From Lepus europaeus (lineage: Eukaryota > Chordata > Mammalia > Lagomorpha > Leporidae): a stretch of 64,000 nucleotides of DNA. Position numbers and translations under genes: made by a program. The notes beneath the pieces were generated by a model. It saw nothing but the letters and a program-made list of their open reading frames with translations. It was not told the DNA's origin and did no database searches. This document shows positions 1 through 11,421 of the stretch, in pieces (the stretch's first letter is position 1; every line of letters starts with the position of its first letter). The stretch spans positions 58,572,448 to 58,636,447 of the forward strand of contig NC_084835.1 of NCBI RefSeq assembly GCF_033115175.1, given 5' to 3'.

Positions 1-170
1 GTGGGAGACTGGAAAAAGCTCCTGGTTCCTGTCTTCCAATCGGCGCAGCTCCAGCTGTTGCAGCCATCTGGGGAGTGAACCAACGGAAGGAAGACCTTTC
101 TCTCTGTCTCTCCTTCTCACTGTTTGTAACTCTACCTCTCAAATAAATAAATAAAATCTTTAAAAAAATA
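1..170 (+). mobile_element. C SINE, 3' part (starts before window)
   Basis: From the GTGGGAGACTGG core to the CAAATAAATAAATAAAATC tail and short A run. It abuts Tigger-like sequence on its right. Confidence 0.85.
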
Positions 171-400
171 GTACAATAATGACAATATAGTATAATCAAA
201 TTCATGTGAATGTGGTCTCCCGCTGCCTCACCTCTCTCACTTTGTTTTCCCTCGAAGATCTTCAGACTGTGCTCACCTTTCTTCTTGTGCTGACGTGAGG
301 TGATGCATTAGCTACTTGATGAGACAAATGACTAAGCACTTATCCTGCACTGTGGCTGTAACTTCTATAGTTTGGGTTGCAACAGCAAAGCTAGTATGAA
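170..400 (+). mobile_element. Tigger-like DNA transposon fragment
   Basis: The wording around ATGTGAATGTGGTCTCC, then a CTTCTTGTGCTGACGTGAGG stretch, matches my memory of the interior of mammalian TcMar-Tigger elements. Terminal repeats are not visible. Confidence 0.5.
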
Positions 401-436
401 TTTCTCTTTCCTTTCCAATTTCATGGATAGAAGGTT

Positions 437-645
437 TTTCTTTATTTTTTTAAAGATCTATTTTATTTGTTTGAAAGACAGAGTTACAGAGAGAGAGCCA
501 GAAAGAGAAAGAGAGAAGTCTTCCATCCACTGGTTTACTCCCAAATGATCACAACAGCTAAAGCTGACCTGATCCAAAACCAGGAGCCAGGAGCTTCTTC
601 TGGGTCTCCCACGTGGGTGCAGGGGCCTAAGGACTTGGACCACCT
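437..645 (-). mobile_element. C SINE, 3' part, reverse
   Basis: The reverse tail (AAAGATCTATTTTATTTG), CT-rich region read as GAGA, and core are present. The 5' half is missing where the next reverse SINE begins. Confidence 0.85.
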
Positions 646-1310
646 TTAAAAAAAAAAGATTTATTTATTTTATTTGAAAGTCAAAGTTACAGAGAGAGAG
701 AAGGAGAGGCAGAGAGAGAGGTCTTCTATCCACTGGTTTACTCCCCAATTGGCCACAACGGCCAGAACTGTTCCCATCGGAAGCCAGGAGCCAAGAGCTT
801 CTTCCAGGTCTCCACGCGGGTGCAGGGGCCCAAGAGTTTGGCCCATCTTCTACTGCTTTCCCAGGCCATAGCAGAGAGCTGGATCAGAAGTGCAACAGCC
901 AGGACTCGAACCAGCATCTATATGGGATGCTGGGCTGCAGGCCAGGGCTTTTTTATTTTTAAAATTTTATTTATCAATTTGAGAAATAGAGTTACAGACA
1001 GTGAGAGGGAGAGATAGAGAGAAAGGTCTTCCTTCCGTTGGTTCACTCCCCAAATGGCCACAACAGCCGGAGCTGTGCCGATCCGAAGCCAGGAGCCAAG
1101 AGCTTCATCTGGTCTCCCACACAGGTGCAGGGGCCCAAAGACTTGAGCCATCTTCCACTGCTTTCCCATGTCACAGCAGAAAGCTGGATGGGAAGAGGAG
1201 CAGCCAGGACTCGAACTGGTGCCCATATGGGATGCCGGCACCGCAGGCGGAGGGTTAACCTACTGCACCACAGCGCCAACCCCAGGCCGGGGCTTTAATC
1301 TGCTGCACTA
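646..1310 (-). mobile_element. C SINE, reverse, split by a younger C SINE
   Basis: The tail, core and part of the head run from 646 to about 949. The head resumes at about 1282-1310 after the copy at 950-1281. The flanking AGGCCAGGGCTT and AGGCCGGGGCTT are the duplicated target, showing SINE-into-SINE insertion. Confidence 0.8.
950..1281 (-). mobile_element. C SINE, reverse, nested in an older copy
   Basis: A nearly complete element from the AT-rich tail through AACAGCCGGAGCTGTGCCG to the head near CAGCGCCAACCCC. It interrupts the SINE at 646-1310. Confidence 0.85.
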
Positions 1311-3479
1311 CAGTGCCAAGATTCTTTCTTGACATAAATTATAGTGCCTGAGCATACAATTTTTTTCTGTCCTTGTTAAGTAGATATTAGCAACCTCAGC
1401 ATACAATCCTTGTTAAATCAACAGCTTTCATCTTTCACATTTAAAAAGCTTTTTGTGGCTTCCCTTGGGTATATCCAAGTTGCCAGTATCCCTTCTTTTG
1501 CTTAGGGCCATAAGTAAGTAATATAAGGGTTACTTGAACAAAAGCAATACCATGGCTAACGGCTGACCTGAGTCAAGACAGCCCTGAAATAACTAATGGG
1601 CAGAGAGCATACATAGTATGGATATGCTAGACAAAGGGGTGAGGCACACCCTGGGCTGCCTGTTGACTGACATGTTGACTGCCGGTTGATGCAATACATC
1701 AAGATGGGTTTTGGCTGGGATCCACCAAAATACCAGGTGATCATTTCATTCTCCTTCCATTTGGAGACCATCTCTGTGCTGTGTTAGCTTAGGGGAAGGC
1801 TGATGCAAGTCATATGAAATTATCCTTGTTTCTTTGTTTCATTCATGTTCTATGATCTCTCATCGTGAAGATATTTTTGCTCACAGGTTGTTGTTCAAAT
1901 TGATTTTTCGGCAAGAAGACAAGTGCTGTGGTCCCCTGTGTGGATGTCTTGCTGACATCTCTCTCCCAATTCTGAAACTTCGCTTCTTGGTATTGTTTCT
2001 ACGATTATTAGTCACTGTATCCTCCAGTGACTCACTTCAGGGTGCTAGGGATGCTCTGGGAAGACCATGCATAACAGGATGATGTTCTGGCTCCAAGAAA
2101 TACACAACTTTCTGAGAGAGAAACTGGGAATATTCCTGGAAAGAAGGCATTAGCGCGGGAGGGAAGGCAAACGTCTGAGAGCACTGTGAGATGCCTGTGT
2201 TGGAATATTTGCATGTGTATGTGCATGTTTGCAAGTGTGTCCTTGTGTGGGTGTGCACGTGTGTGTACATCTGGGCAGAGATGAACCAGGAGGAGGACGA
2301 ATGAGGACAGAAGTTGAGAACTGGGCAAAACTGGAGATACTGAGAAAAGTCATGCACACACTGAGTTTCCCCTTGGACCAGAGCAACGCAGTGATACCAG
2401 GATTTGAACTTGCACTCCCTCCCTTCTCACTCATTGAATCAGCTACAGTGTCCGAGCTGTGGTCCTCACTGGCATGCTGAAGTCATGCACAGTCAGGATC
2501 TCAGAGAGACAGCGCTGGATTTTGTTGCTCACCTGAATCAGCTTCCACTGACACCCAGACACTGAGCTCACCCTCAGATCATAAATCAGCCTGTTTCCCT
2601 TTCACAAGGGGTTGAAGACCATGTAGCTGCCACCAGTAAAAGTTTTTTTTTTATTCTACTTTTTAACATTTCATCTTGGAAGTATTGGAAGTTAAAAAGC
2701 TAAGCTCTTCCAACTTCCCACAGTGCTTAACCCAGTTCCACACAGCCCCTGCGTTGACAAAACCGCCAGTTGTAGTTTAAAAACCACATTGGTACAAATC
2801 ATTATTTTCCTTTCTCTGATTTCCAGCTCTGTCCACATACACATGCCAGCCTTGTGAAGTTGTGTAAAGCCCAGGAAGCCGATTGCTCTGTAAGAAAGTG
2901 TTTTATAACAGTACAGTTGCAGGCTTGCACATCGTCAGAACAAAATCTAGGTCAATTTTTCTCCAATTTCTTTTTCATCATCTATCTCCCTTATTTCCTT
3001 CCCTTGCTTTGTCCAATCCACCACCTACATACACACACACACACACACCTGAGTCCTCCTTTGCTTCATTTTAATGCCCCAGGGCTGCGGTCAAACACCA
3101 GTCTGGAGCCTGCATTCCCTCTTCTGCAGTCCCACTCGCTGGTGGGACAAGCCCAGTGCTGGAACCCAACTGGAAAGCCTCGCTCGAAATGTCAGCATCA
3201 AGGGTGACACCCTGATGGATCCAGTTCACGTGTTGGCAGCTTGACCAAGCTGATTGATATCAACAGCCCCTTTCTGGAAGTCTGTGAGGCCAGGCAGATT
3301 ATGAAGAATCAAGACAGGCAGCCAATAAGCAAGTTCAGGGTGTGGCTTTCATGTGGCTGAAACAGCACCGGGGATTTTGGAGATACCCCAACAGCTTCCA
3401 GTACCCACAGCACTTTCTGCAGGAAGGTGTGGTCTCATGGCCCATGCAGGCACAAACTTCTGTGCTGTTCAAATTAGAA
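1311..3479. other. Intergenic, no gene seen
   Basis: Mixed-composition single-copy sequence with a (CA) microsatellite near 3031-3048 and a GT-rich patch near 2220-2270. I found no recognisable repeat family or open frame worth calling. Confidence 0.6.
3031..3048. repeat. (CA)n microsatellite
   Basis: About nine CA units within a C-rich stretch. Confidence 0.9.
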
Positions 3480-3816
3480 AAGACAGGTGCTGCTGGCATC
3501 GTGGCCCAGCTGGTTAAGCCTCCACCTGCAAAGCCAGCATCCCTTGTGAGTACCGGTTCCAGTCCCAGCTGCTCCACTTCCGATCCAGCTCCCTGCCAAT
3601 GCACCTGGGAAAGCAGCAGAGGACAGCCCAAGTGCTTGGGCTCCTGCCATCTATGTGAGAGACCGAGATGGAGTTCCTGGCTTCTGGTTTTGTTTGGCCT
3701 GGCCCACCCCTGGCCGTTGCAGCCATTTGGGGAGTGAACCAGAAAACAGAAGATACCTTTCTCTGTGTGCTTAGCTCTCTTTGTAACTTTGCCTTTCAAA
3801 TAAATCTTTCTTAAAA
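3480..3816 (+). mobile_element. C SINE
   Basis: Head with GCTGGCATCGTGGCCCAGC, B-box-like GGTTCCAGTCCCAGC, core and CAAATAAATC tail are all present. It is moderately diverged. Confidence 0.9.
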
Positions 3817-5269
3817 CTTAGAGTAGGCAGTGCATGAAGGTGAGGCCTGGTCATCTAATGTGGTCTTAGGTCTCCCCCCAGCTTGTAGTTCCTCCCACCT
3901 GTTTTGAAAGTGGGGGTGCAGAGGGAGGGATGGAGACGGGTATCCCCAAGGTGATTTTGCTCTTGTCCCTTCTCTGTTGTAGCCCCAAGAAAGCAGCTAT
4001 AGACTTTAGCTGTCTCTACATCGGATGCCCCAGTCCCTGCCAGGGCCCCGGAGGGCTGAGCTTCAGCTTCCTTGGCAAGAAGCTCCAGTAGGAGCGTGTG
4101 CCTACATGGTTTCAATGGTCTACATCTGGCCCCAAATCAGAAGCTTGGACTAACTGGGGTTTCTGTTCTGCCCTGTCGGTTGGACGCCTTGGAGGCTGCT
4201 TGGATTTGTCTCCAGAGTGTCGGCCAGGAAGGAAGTGTCGGCTCGCTGCTCCCCCAAGATCCTGCCAGCTCAGATTATCTCCCCGTCTCTGGCTCGAGAT
4301 GGAAAAGTCAAAGACGAGACGTGTATCAAATTCTGAGCTGCACGTTCCCTCCCAGTGTTTGGATGCTCAATAAATGTTCCGATTAATTAATCATCTGCTG
4401 CCGGCGAGCAAACCCCTCCTTGGAATAAACTGGATGGCTGACAGAGGCACAGACCACAGTAAAGAGCGGACCCCACAGCAGCCAGGCCTCCTGCCATGGA
4501 CTCAGCACACCCGAAGACATCTAGGGCAGGCCAGGAGTCAACCTGGGAAGTGTGCAAGGTACGGGAGAGCGGAAATCCCACTCCAGACCGATCCAAGTGG
4601 CTTAGTCAGTGTTAACCCCGGAGCCGGACACCTCATGGTCTGCCTAGTAGACTTCACTTAAACTTCCCAAAAATACAGATCTGTCCATTTAAAAAATCAT
4701 AAAATCTCATGGCTGGACAAGACTTGAAAGTCACGTATTTCAATCTTCTTGCTGCTGTACCCAGCAGATAGGGTAGTCCATGGCTCATTCCTTTAACAAG
4801 GGACTTACTACAGACTGGATAGCCTTGATCTGAAATACTTAGGATCAGATTTCAAACTTGATGTCTTGGTGATGGGACTCAAGTCTAAACATGAGATTTA
4901 CTTAATGTGTCAGGTGCACCTTGCACACAGCCTGAAGGTCATTTAATTCAGTGTGCTGAGCATGCGTGTGTTTTGCCTGTGACCCATTGCCTGAGGTCAC
5001 CCATGGAGTCTTCCACTTGTGGTGTCATGTTGTGCTCAAAACTTTCAGATTCTGGAGCATTTTGAATTTTAGATTTCCAGGGACACGCAATCTGCTCCTT
5101 CCTAAACACACCTGTCCGCAGCCTGGAAGCATCTGACCATTGATCTCCTCACACAGAGGTGCCACCCCACCTTCACCGTCCAGTGCCCCTTTCTCAGATC
5201 CTGGGGCACCTCAACTCTCATCATCATTGAGAAGGTTGTGGAAAAATGGAATTAAAAAAGTAAATTTAT
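3817..5269. other. Intergenic, no gene seen
   Basis: Single-copy sequence of mixed composition. Short open frames occur on both strands but lack splice context, codon bias or recognisable similarity. Confidence 0.5.
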
Positions 5270-5728
5270 TGGGGTGCGAACAATATTTGAAATTCACGAA
5301 CAGTCTTCCATAAGACACACTCTCCTTGAACTTTTTGATCTTCCCCTCAGAGCATGGATTTCAAAAATTGGTGCACCTGGGCATAGCAGGGAAAGCCACC
5401 GCCTGCCATGCCGGCATCCCATACAGGTGCAGATTCGAGTCCCGGATGTTCCACCTCCAATCCAGCTCCCTGCCAACAGCCTGGGAAAAGCAGCAGAGGA
5501 TGTCCCAGGTGTTTGGGCCCCTGGCCACCCCATGTGGGAAACCCGGATGAAGCTCCTGGGTCCTGGCTTTGTAGCCATCTGAGGCGTGAACCGGGGCATG
5601 GAAGATCTGTCTCTCCCTGTCTCTCTTTCAAATAAATAAACAAATGCTTTTTAAAAATTCTTCTTAATTGGTGCACCTACATCACCTTACCTTTTGATTC
5701 TGTCTTCTATGACCTTTTTGAAGCCCTC
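5270..5728. mobile_element. Palindromic MITE-like element, interrupted by a C SINE
   Basis: The left part (near 5270-5378) and right part (5679-5728, ending CTTTTTGAAGCCCTC) share the terminal word CTTTTTGAAG with the other copies listed here. The C SINE at 5379-5665 sits between a 13-base duplicated target. Confidence 0.5.
5379..5665 (+). mobile_element. C SINE with exact 13-base target-site duplication
   Basis: AATTGGTGCACCT occurs at 5366-5378 and 5666-5678. The head lacks the first bases of the consensus; the rest of the element is complete. Confidence 0.9.
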
Positions 5729-6990
5729 TCGCCCATGCCCCCCCTGCTGCCCTCCCCCCTCCCCCACTTCTCAGGCAGCACTGCTGTGGCCCACATGGCC
5801 CCAGCTGCCGAATTCTCCCAGCATTCTACTTTATGTCCTCCTTCAAGACGTTCTCATGCTGAGCCCAGCCGGGTGGTCCCAAGAAAGCCAGCACAAGACC
5901 TTCGCTCCTCTCCCAAGTACTGCACTTTTATGAACACAGCCGCAGCTCTTGTTCCTGGCAGCCCTTCCCCCCTCGCCCCATTTTCTCCCCCTCCAAGATC
6001 CATCACCCCACCTTGAACTTCTGCAGTTCATTTTCTGGATCCAAGAGCTGGGCGTTTTGTTTGCCAGGTATTTTCATGTAAGCGCAGACAGCTAAGCCGC
6101 AAATCAAACGGAGGGGGCACACCCATCCACATCCAGCCTTGCCCAAGAACCAACAAGAGAAAGAATCCAATAGAACAAGGAGCCTCAATGAAGACCAAGC
6201 CCAGACCGCATGTCAGACAGACAATCACTGCCCTAGTAATTTTAGTTAATTATTAATGCCGGCCCCTTGGTATCCGGGCAGCCTGAGCCAACAAAGGCAT
6301 CTGTGACAGCCACTGCTCGGGTGGCAGTGGTCGGGGGGCAGGGGTCTGCAGAGGGGCCTCGCAGCACCCCACCTGGGGGTGCCACCCGCGCAAGCCCCAG
6401 CACCCACACCCCTGCCTCCCTGCGAGTGTTAGCAAGTTCCAGGCTCGCTTCTCTCTCCCTTGATTTTCAGTCTTGCCACAGCAGGGGCAGGAAGGGGGCA
6501 GGGGGAAAGAAGGGGACACGCAGGTAAGAAACCTCGTCCTAACCGCGAGGCGTGTGCCGCTTTTGGGAAATGGACAGAACCGCGCCCACTCGGCTGTCTG
6601 GTAGGAAGGCAGACTTGTACTCGAGAGAATGCCCACGGACCCACGTGGCCCGGGAGACGGGATCCGTTTTGTCCTCTAACAGGCGCTGGGGGAGGAGCTG
6701 GCCCTCACCGGACAGCCGAGGCCCCGGCCGGGGAATCCGGCATCCCAAGCATGTTAAGAGAAACAGGAGGACCGAGTGACACAGCGACCCACACCCGCTT
6801 TCCCTGGGGTGACCCAAGCACCAGCCCTTCCTGGAGCCACCCCAGAGCTGGGGTGGGCCCGCGCTCTGGCCTGCTAACCCGGGCCTACGAACTGATCGGC
6901 AGAGGTGGCTCCACCTCATCGCCCTGCTCATAAATCATTCTGAATTAGCCACCCCACGTCCTCCTGCGGCCTCGCTCCTTTTACAGGGCT
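5729..6990. other. Intergenic, mixed to GC-rich, single copy
   Basis: No repeat family recognised. The first part is pyrimidine-rich. Around 6225-6260 is an AT-rich patch with an HNF1-like motif, and from about 6300 GC content rises toward the CpG-dense patch at 7000. Confidence 0.5.
6245..6257. promoter_or_regulatory. Candidate HNF1-type binding site
   Basis: GTTAATTATTAAT matches the HNF1 consensus GTTAATNATTAAC at 12 of 13 positions counting N. It sits in single-copy sequence. Function is inferred from the motif alone. Confidence 0.3.
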
Positions 6991-6999
6991 TTTGGTTTC

Positions 7000-7190
7000 A
7001 AGGAAAACCGCGCGCAGTGAGACGCGCGGTTGGCGCCTCCCGCCGGAACACTTGCAGGGCTGCGCGGCCTTCGGGGCTGCGCCGCGCGGGCTCCGCGGGT
7101 CCTCCTGGCTCAGCACGCGGCTGGCAGATGGAAACCCTATCAGAACATCTTCATTGCCCGCAGGCCTTCGCAGCCCCGCGGTTCCCAGTT
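7000..7190. promoter_or_regulatory. CpG-dense patch (orphan CpG-island candidate)
   Basis: About 20 CpG dinucleotides fall within roughly 120 bases (7008-7125), far above the surrounding sequence. No repeat family is recognisable. It could be a distal element or the promoter of an unannotated transcript. No coding exon is evident nearby. Confidence 0.45.
7006..7031. repeat. Perfect 9-base inverted repeat (hairpin)
   Basis: Arms AACCGCGCG (7006-7014) and CGCGCGGTT (7023-7031) flank an 8-base loop inside the CpG-dense patch. Confidence 0.85.
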
Positions 7191-8146
7191 TACTGCCTTC
7201 CTTTGGAAAGGCTCAAAGCAACTACATCTGTTTCCTTTCATTGGGACTTTTATGTTCTTCCAGACAGAAAGGGAGAGGATAAAGTTCATTAACTCGGCAG
7301 AGTAAGAACTATGATGTCCACATAAATTTTACAGGGGGTTGGTGCTTTTTAAATATTGAAGTATTCACCACCCTTTTCCCCTCCCGCTTTCTTGGTTAAG
7401 AAGTGAAGACAAGGAGAAAACTGGGAAACCTCAGGGTGAGGCCCCAGAGGCCTCAAGAACGTAGCACATCCCCAGCCATCCAGAATGTAGCACACGCGTC
7501 CCCAGGCGATGGTGCTGTGCCCTGCCTGTTCTCTGGGGGCTGCCAAGGACCCCGTGTCTCTTGGGAGTGATCGCTGTGCCTGCTCCGAGCCAAATCCACG
7601 GGGAGGAGATTGAGACGCCCCCATTTTATTTCTTAAAGATTATGATCTGCCAGGACGTGGGAGTAGACGGAGGGAGGGAGGGGCCAGGACACAAACATCC
7701 ACACAAGCGAAAACGTTTGGAGTTCGTCCTAACTACCCGAACCCCCTGAAAGACCTCATCAGGGCCCTGACAGGGGTGCGTGTTTTTGGAAGGTTGCTCT
7801 AGCAGCAGGCTGGATAATAGATTGCCAAGTTGTGATCCTGGAGACAGAGGAACCTAGGGGCAGGCTCCGTGACCTAGGCAGGAGCTGGCGGGGGCCTGAG
7901 GTGAGCGGGCAAGGAGACACTTGGCCAGATTTGAGGTGCACAAGGGACACAGAATTCACAGGCTTTGGATGGTGATGAATTGGATGGTGGTCAGGAGTGA
8001 GGGGTTGGGGAGGGCAAGGGTGATGTAGAAATCAAAGAAGACCCTCAGGGTTTTGGATCAGGCCACTGGGTGGAAAGTGGTCCCACCACCTAAGATGGGA
8101 AACAGGTATGAAGCAGTGGATTAAAGATGGCAATGAGCTCAAAGCA
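7191..8146. other. Intergenic, no gene seen
   Basis: Single-copy sequence of mixed composition. No recognisable repeat, RNA gene or coding exon. Confidence 0.5.
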
Positions 8147-8405
8147 CAGATACTCCTCAACTTACCATGTCCCGATAAAACTATCCTAAGTTGAAAATAT
8201 TGTAAGTTGAAGACACATTTAATAAACCAAAGCTACCAAACACCCCGGCTTACCCTAGGCCGCCTTCAATGTGCCCGGAACACTTAATCAGCCTACAGTT
8301 GGGTAACATCAGTCAACACAAAGCCTAATCTATAACAAAGTGTTGACTATCCGCATCCAGAAGATGCTGAGAGCACAGCACACTGCCAAAAAGCATGGGT
8401 GGCTT
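8147..8405 (+). mobile_element. Tigger-like nonautonomous DNA transposon
   Basis: It carries the words CCTAAGTTGAAAATATTGTAAG, shortened here to CTAAGTTGAAAATATTG, then CAGCCTACAGTTGGGTAA and CACAAAGCCTA. The same family reappears inside the element at 32717-33015. Boundaries are approximate. Confidence 0.55.
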
Positions 8406-8879
8406 CCCTCGTGACCATGGGACCCACCAGGGGCTGTGCTCACCACTGCTGGTGTCTAGTAGCCAAGTGAGGTCCCAGCTTCAGAGTGCCACCCAAGACA
8501 AGGTCCAAGTTCAATTCCAAGTACAGCTTCTCCTGACTTTCGCAGTCAGTGGGTAGCCACCCAGCTCTGCGAGCACCACAAGGGGACAGGCATTTTGTGG
8601 TGGAATGTGTGTCTGGAGTTCAGGAGAAACGAGCAGACTGGACACCGAGGTTTGCATCATCAGAGGACTCCAATAATATTTCAAGCCCTTGGAAGAGCTG
8701 CAACCCATCAGCAGAGCAGGGGAGAGAAATTAAGGCCCAAGAAGCTCAACACAAAGGGAACACCAAGGAAGAAACTTGCACAGGAGATGGAGGTTCACTG
8801 AGAGATGAAAGAGAAGCCACAATGGGTTTGACAGTGGCAAGAAAGCTGAGGAAATGCTTTGAGAACAAGAGGGAGATCA

Positions 8880-9136
8880 CGGGGCTGGAGCAGTGGCATA
8901 GAAGGTTAGGCTCCGCCTGCCATGCCAGCATTTCAAGTGGGTGCTGGTTTGTGTCCTGGCTGTTCCACTTCCGATCCAGCTCCCTGCTGATGCACCTGGG
9001 AAAGCAGTGAAGGATGGCCCAAGTGCTTGGGCCCTGCACCTGCATGGGAGACCTGGAGGAAGCTCCTGGCTCCTGGCTTCAGCTTGGCCCAGCCCAGCCA
9101 TTGTGGCCATTTAGGGAGTAAACCAGCAGATGGAGG

Positions 9137-9179
<43 letters not shown>

Positions 9180-9230
9180 ATTTCTACCTTCAAAATAAAT
9201 AAATAAGTCTTAAAAAAAAAAAAGAGAGAG
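8880..9230 (+). mobile_element. C SINE
   Basis: Complete element from GGGGCTGGAGCAGTGGC to a CT run (about 9139-9172), AAATAAATAAATAAG and an A-rich, purine tail. Confidence 0.9.
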
Positions 9231-10041
9231 AAAGAAGAAGAGGAAGGAAATCAGTGGTGTCTGCTGCGGCCAGGAGTCATTGGTTCAGGGGTCACTGGAC
9301 AGGGACATCACTGGTGGCAACAGAATCTGAACAGACGAAGGTGAAGAAGAGGAGACAAACTCTCCCCAAGCTGACCCGCAGGGGAGGAGGAAGATGCGGG
9401 TGAGCAGTGGCTTGAATGCTGATGGGGAGAAGCCTACAGCAAGAGCTGGGAAGCGTCGTGGGGAGGAGTAATCTCGCGAGAAGCCTGTGGAGGTGAGAAG
9501 AGAGGACGTGGATCACAGGGGCTGGGCTCTCGCAGGGGAGCCACCTGCACCTCCTCTGTGGCCACAGTCTCGTGAGGGGGCAGTCCAGGAAGGGAGGGAG
9601 GGTGGGCATCGGTGCTAACTCTTCACAAGGCTCTCCCCTGGACGCATGAGCAGGAAGGAAGGGGTCTAAGAAGTGGAAAGAGTAGAGAAATGTTAACATA
9701 GCTCAAAGGACGGATATCCTACAGTTGAAGGAGCCCCCTCCCAGCCTCCAGGGAGATGGGGAAAAAGTCCCTGGGTAAGGAAGAAAAACAGTACCTGGGA
9801 GGTAGGCAGATCACATGGGGAGTTCCAGTCTGAATGCCACACTTGACATTTTGTGTCCTTTTGATCACGTATATTACATGCATTTGCGGAGTCCCTACCA
9901 GGAACCAGGCCTGTTCAGAGCAGCCCTGGGCTCACAGCGACTGAGTGAGGCAGCACAGATCCCGTCCCCAGCTGAACCCACCCACCCCAAATGCTACTCA
10001 GCCACCAGCCTCAGCTTCCTTTCCATAGGAACTGGTATCCA
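9231..10041. other. Intergenic, purine-rich then mixed, no gene seen
   Basis: Begins as the degenerate purine tail of the SINE. I see no coding exon; a weak MIR/L2-like stretch lies near 9850-9960. Confidence 0.5.
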
Positions 10042-10463
10042 TCCATTTGCTGTGGCTATCCCCAAATACCTGACACTGGGTACTTTATGCTAAAACAGAG
10101 GCTGGAATTTAGCTCATAGTATTGCAGGTTGAGAACCCGAGGTGGGGCACTCCATCTGTCCAGCCTCTGGTGAGGGCCTTCTGGCTGCTTCAGATCATGG
10201 CAGAGAAACAGGAAGGGAGAGAGAACCGGACATGTACAGAAGTGGCTGAGCCCATGGAGAAACCTTGATTTACAAAATCCATTCTCAAGAGACTTAATTC
10301 CCTCTGAGAGATCAGCATTAATCCCTCCCATGGGCAGTGCCCTCATGACCTCATGACCGTCCATAGGGCGCCACCTCTTAAAAGGTCCACTACCTCAGGC
10401 CTGCCACCCTGGGGACAAAGCTTCCAGCACCTGAACCTGACAAATCACAGCCAAACCGTGGCA
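10042..10463 (-). mobile_element. MaLR (MLT1-type) LTR fossil, reverse
   Basis: The reverse-strand order of words matches the MLT1 consensus as I remember it: GCTATCCCCAAATACC, GACACTGGGTACTTTAT, TCTGGTGAGGGCCTTCTGGC, CATGGCAGAGA, TGCCCTCATGACCTCATGAC, CACCTCTTAAAAGG. It is an old solitary LTR with no coding content. Confidence 0.7.
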
Positions 10464-10954
10464 GAACTCATGTGCCTACTTTGGTGATGAGTGTATGTTT
10501 CTGCAGACACATTAGCAGGAGCAGCTGAATGACAGAGGCTGGCTGGTTACATTATTTCCTAAGATCTCAGGGTATTTGAGGAAGTCAAGGTCTCTTGATC
10601 AAGCACACACACAATGGAAGTGATCTTATGGTGCTGTCCTCACTCAGCTTCCCCGGCATTGAATGAGCACATTGAAAAGACCCACTCTTGCTACTCTGGG
10701 AAGAATGAACGACCCTCTGTTTGGGCAGGTCAAATCCCCTGGCTGGCAGTCCCCCCTGGTGGGCAAGACTTCCTCACACACTAGCTGAGAGCAGACTCTG
10801 CCTTGAAGGAAAGCTGGCTAGCAGGAGTCCTGAAAGGGACACTATGGAAGGTAACACGGCAGACTCGGAGCAGGGCCTGCGGTGTGTGTGAGCTGCTGGC
10901 CGTGGCCGACGCATTCAGGACAGCACCACAAAGAGATCTGAAATGATCAATGCT
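10464..10954. other. Intergenic, no gene seen
   Basis: Single-copy sequence without recognisable repeats, motifs or coding exons. Confidence 0.5.
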
Positions 10955-11040
10955 CCTATCACCTGCTTCCGCAATTAAGCAAGTTACACAAGCCTCACTT
11001 TCCTCATTTGTAAAATCAAGACAAAACAAAATACAGCCAT
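10955..11040 (-). mobile_element. MIR-like fragment, reverse
   Basis: The words AAGCAAGTTACACAAGCCTC and TTTCCTCATTTGTAAAATC follow the reverse MIR consensus. Confidence 0.55.
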
Positions 11041-11042
11041 CA

Positions 11043-11166
11043 TTGGTATCCATGGGAAAACAGTTTCAGGACTCTCAGGGATGCTAAAACTCAAGGATCC
11101 TAAAATTTCTCTCATAAGACGGTATTTGCATACAAACCAAGCACATTCTCCGATGTACTTTAAATC
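11043..11166 (+). mobile_element. Tigger-like DNA transposon, 5' part
   Basis: Begins TTGGTATCCATGGG, then TTTCAGGACTC, CTCAAGGATCC and ACTTTAAATCATCT, as in a TcMar-Tigger end. The following SINE truncates it. Confidence 0.55.
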
Positions 11167-11227
11167 ATCTGGCCTGGCCCAGCCCTGGTCATTGCAGCCA
11201 TGAGGAATGAACCAGCAGATGGAAGAC

Positions 11228-11267
<40 letters not shown>

Positions 11268-11310
11268 AACTCTGCCTTTCAAATAAATAAAAATAAATGT
11301 CTTCAAAAAA
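11167..11310 (+). mobile_element. C SINE, 3' half
   Basis: Starts in the core at GGCCTGGCCCAGCCCTGG and runs through a CT tract to the AAATAAATAAAAATAAATG tail. Confidence 0.85.
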
Positions 11311-11421
11311 GATTAAAAAGAGAGAGAGAGAAGCAGAGCTGGAGAGACTCAAATTGGCACTCCAATATGAGATGCTGGCATCCCAGGCAGTGGCTTAGCC
11401 CACTGCACCACCACGCTGGTC
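11311..11421 (-). mobile_element. C SINE, 5' half, reverse
   Basis: The reverse head (GATGCTGGCATCCCAGGCAG to CACCACGCTGGTCCC) directly follows the tail of the forward fragment, giving an inverted arrangement. Confidence 0.75.

Noticed and set aside
10042-10463. Possible retroviral coding remnant
   Set aside because: Only LTR-type noncoding words of an ancient MaLR element are present; no gag, pol or env-like frame is adjacent.
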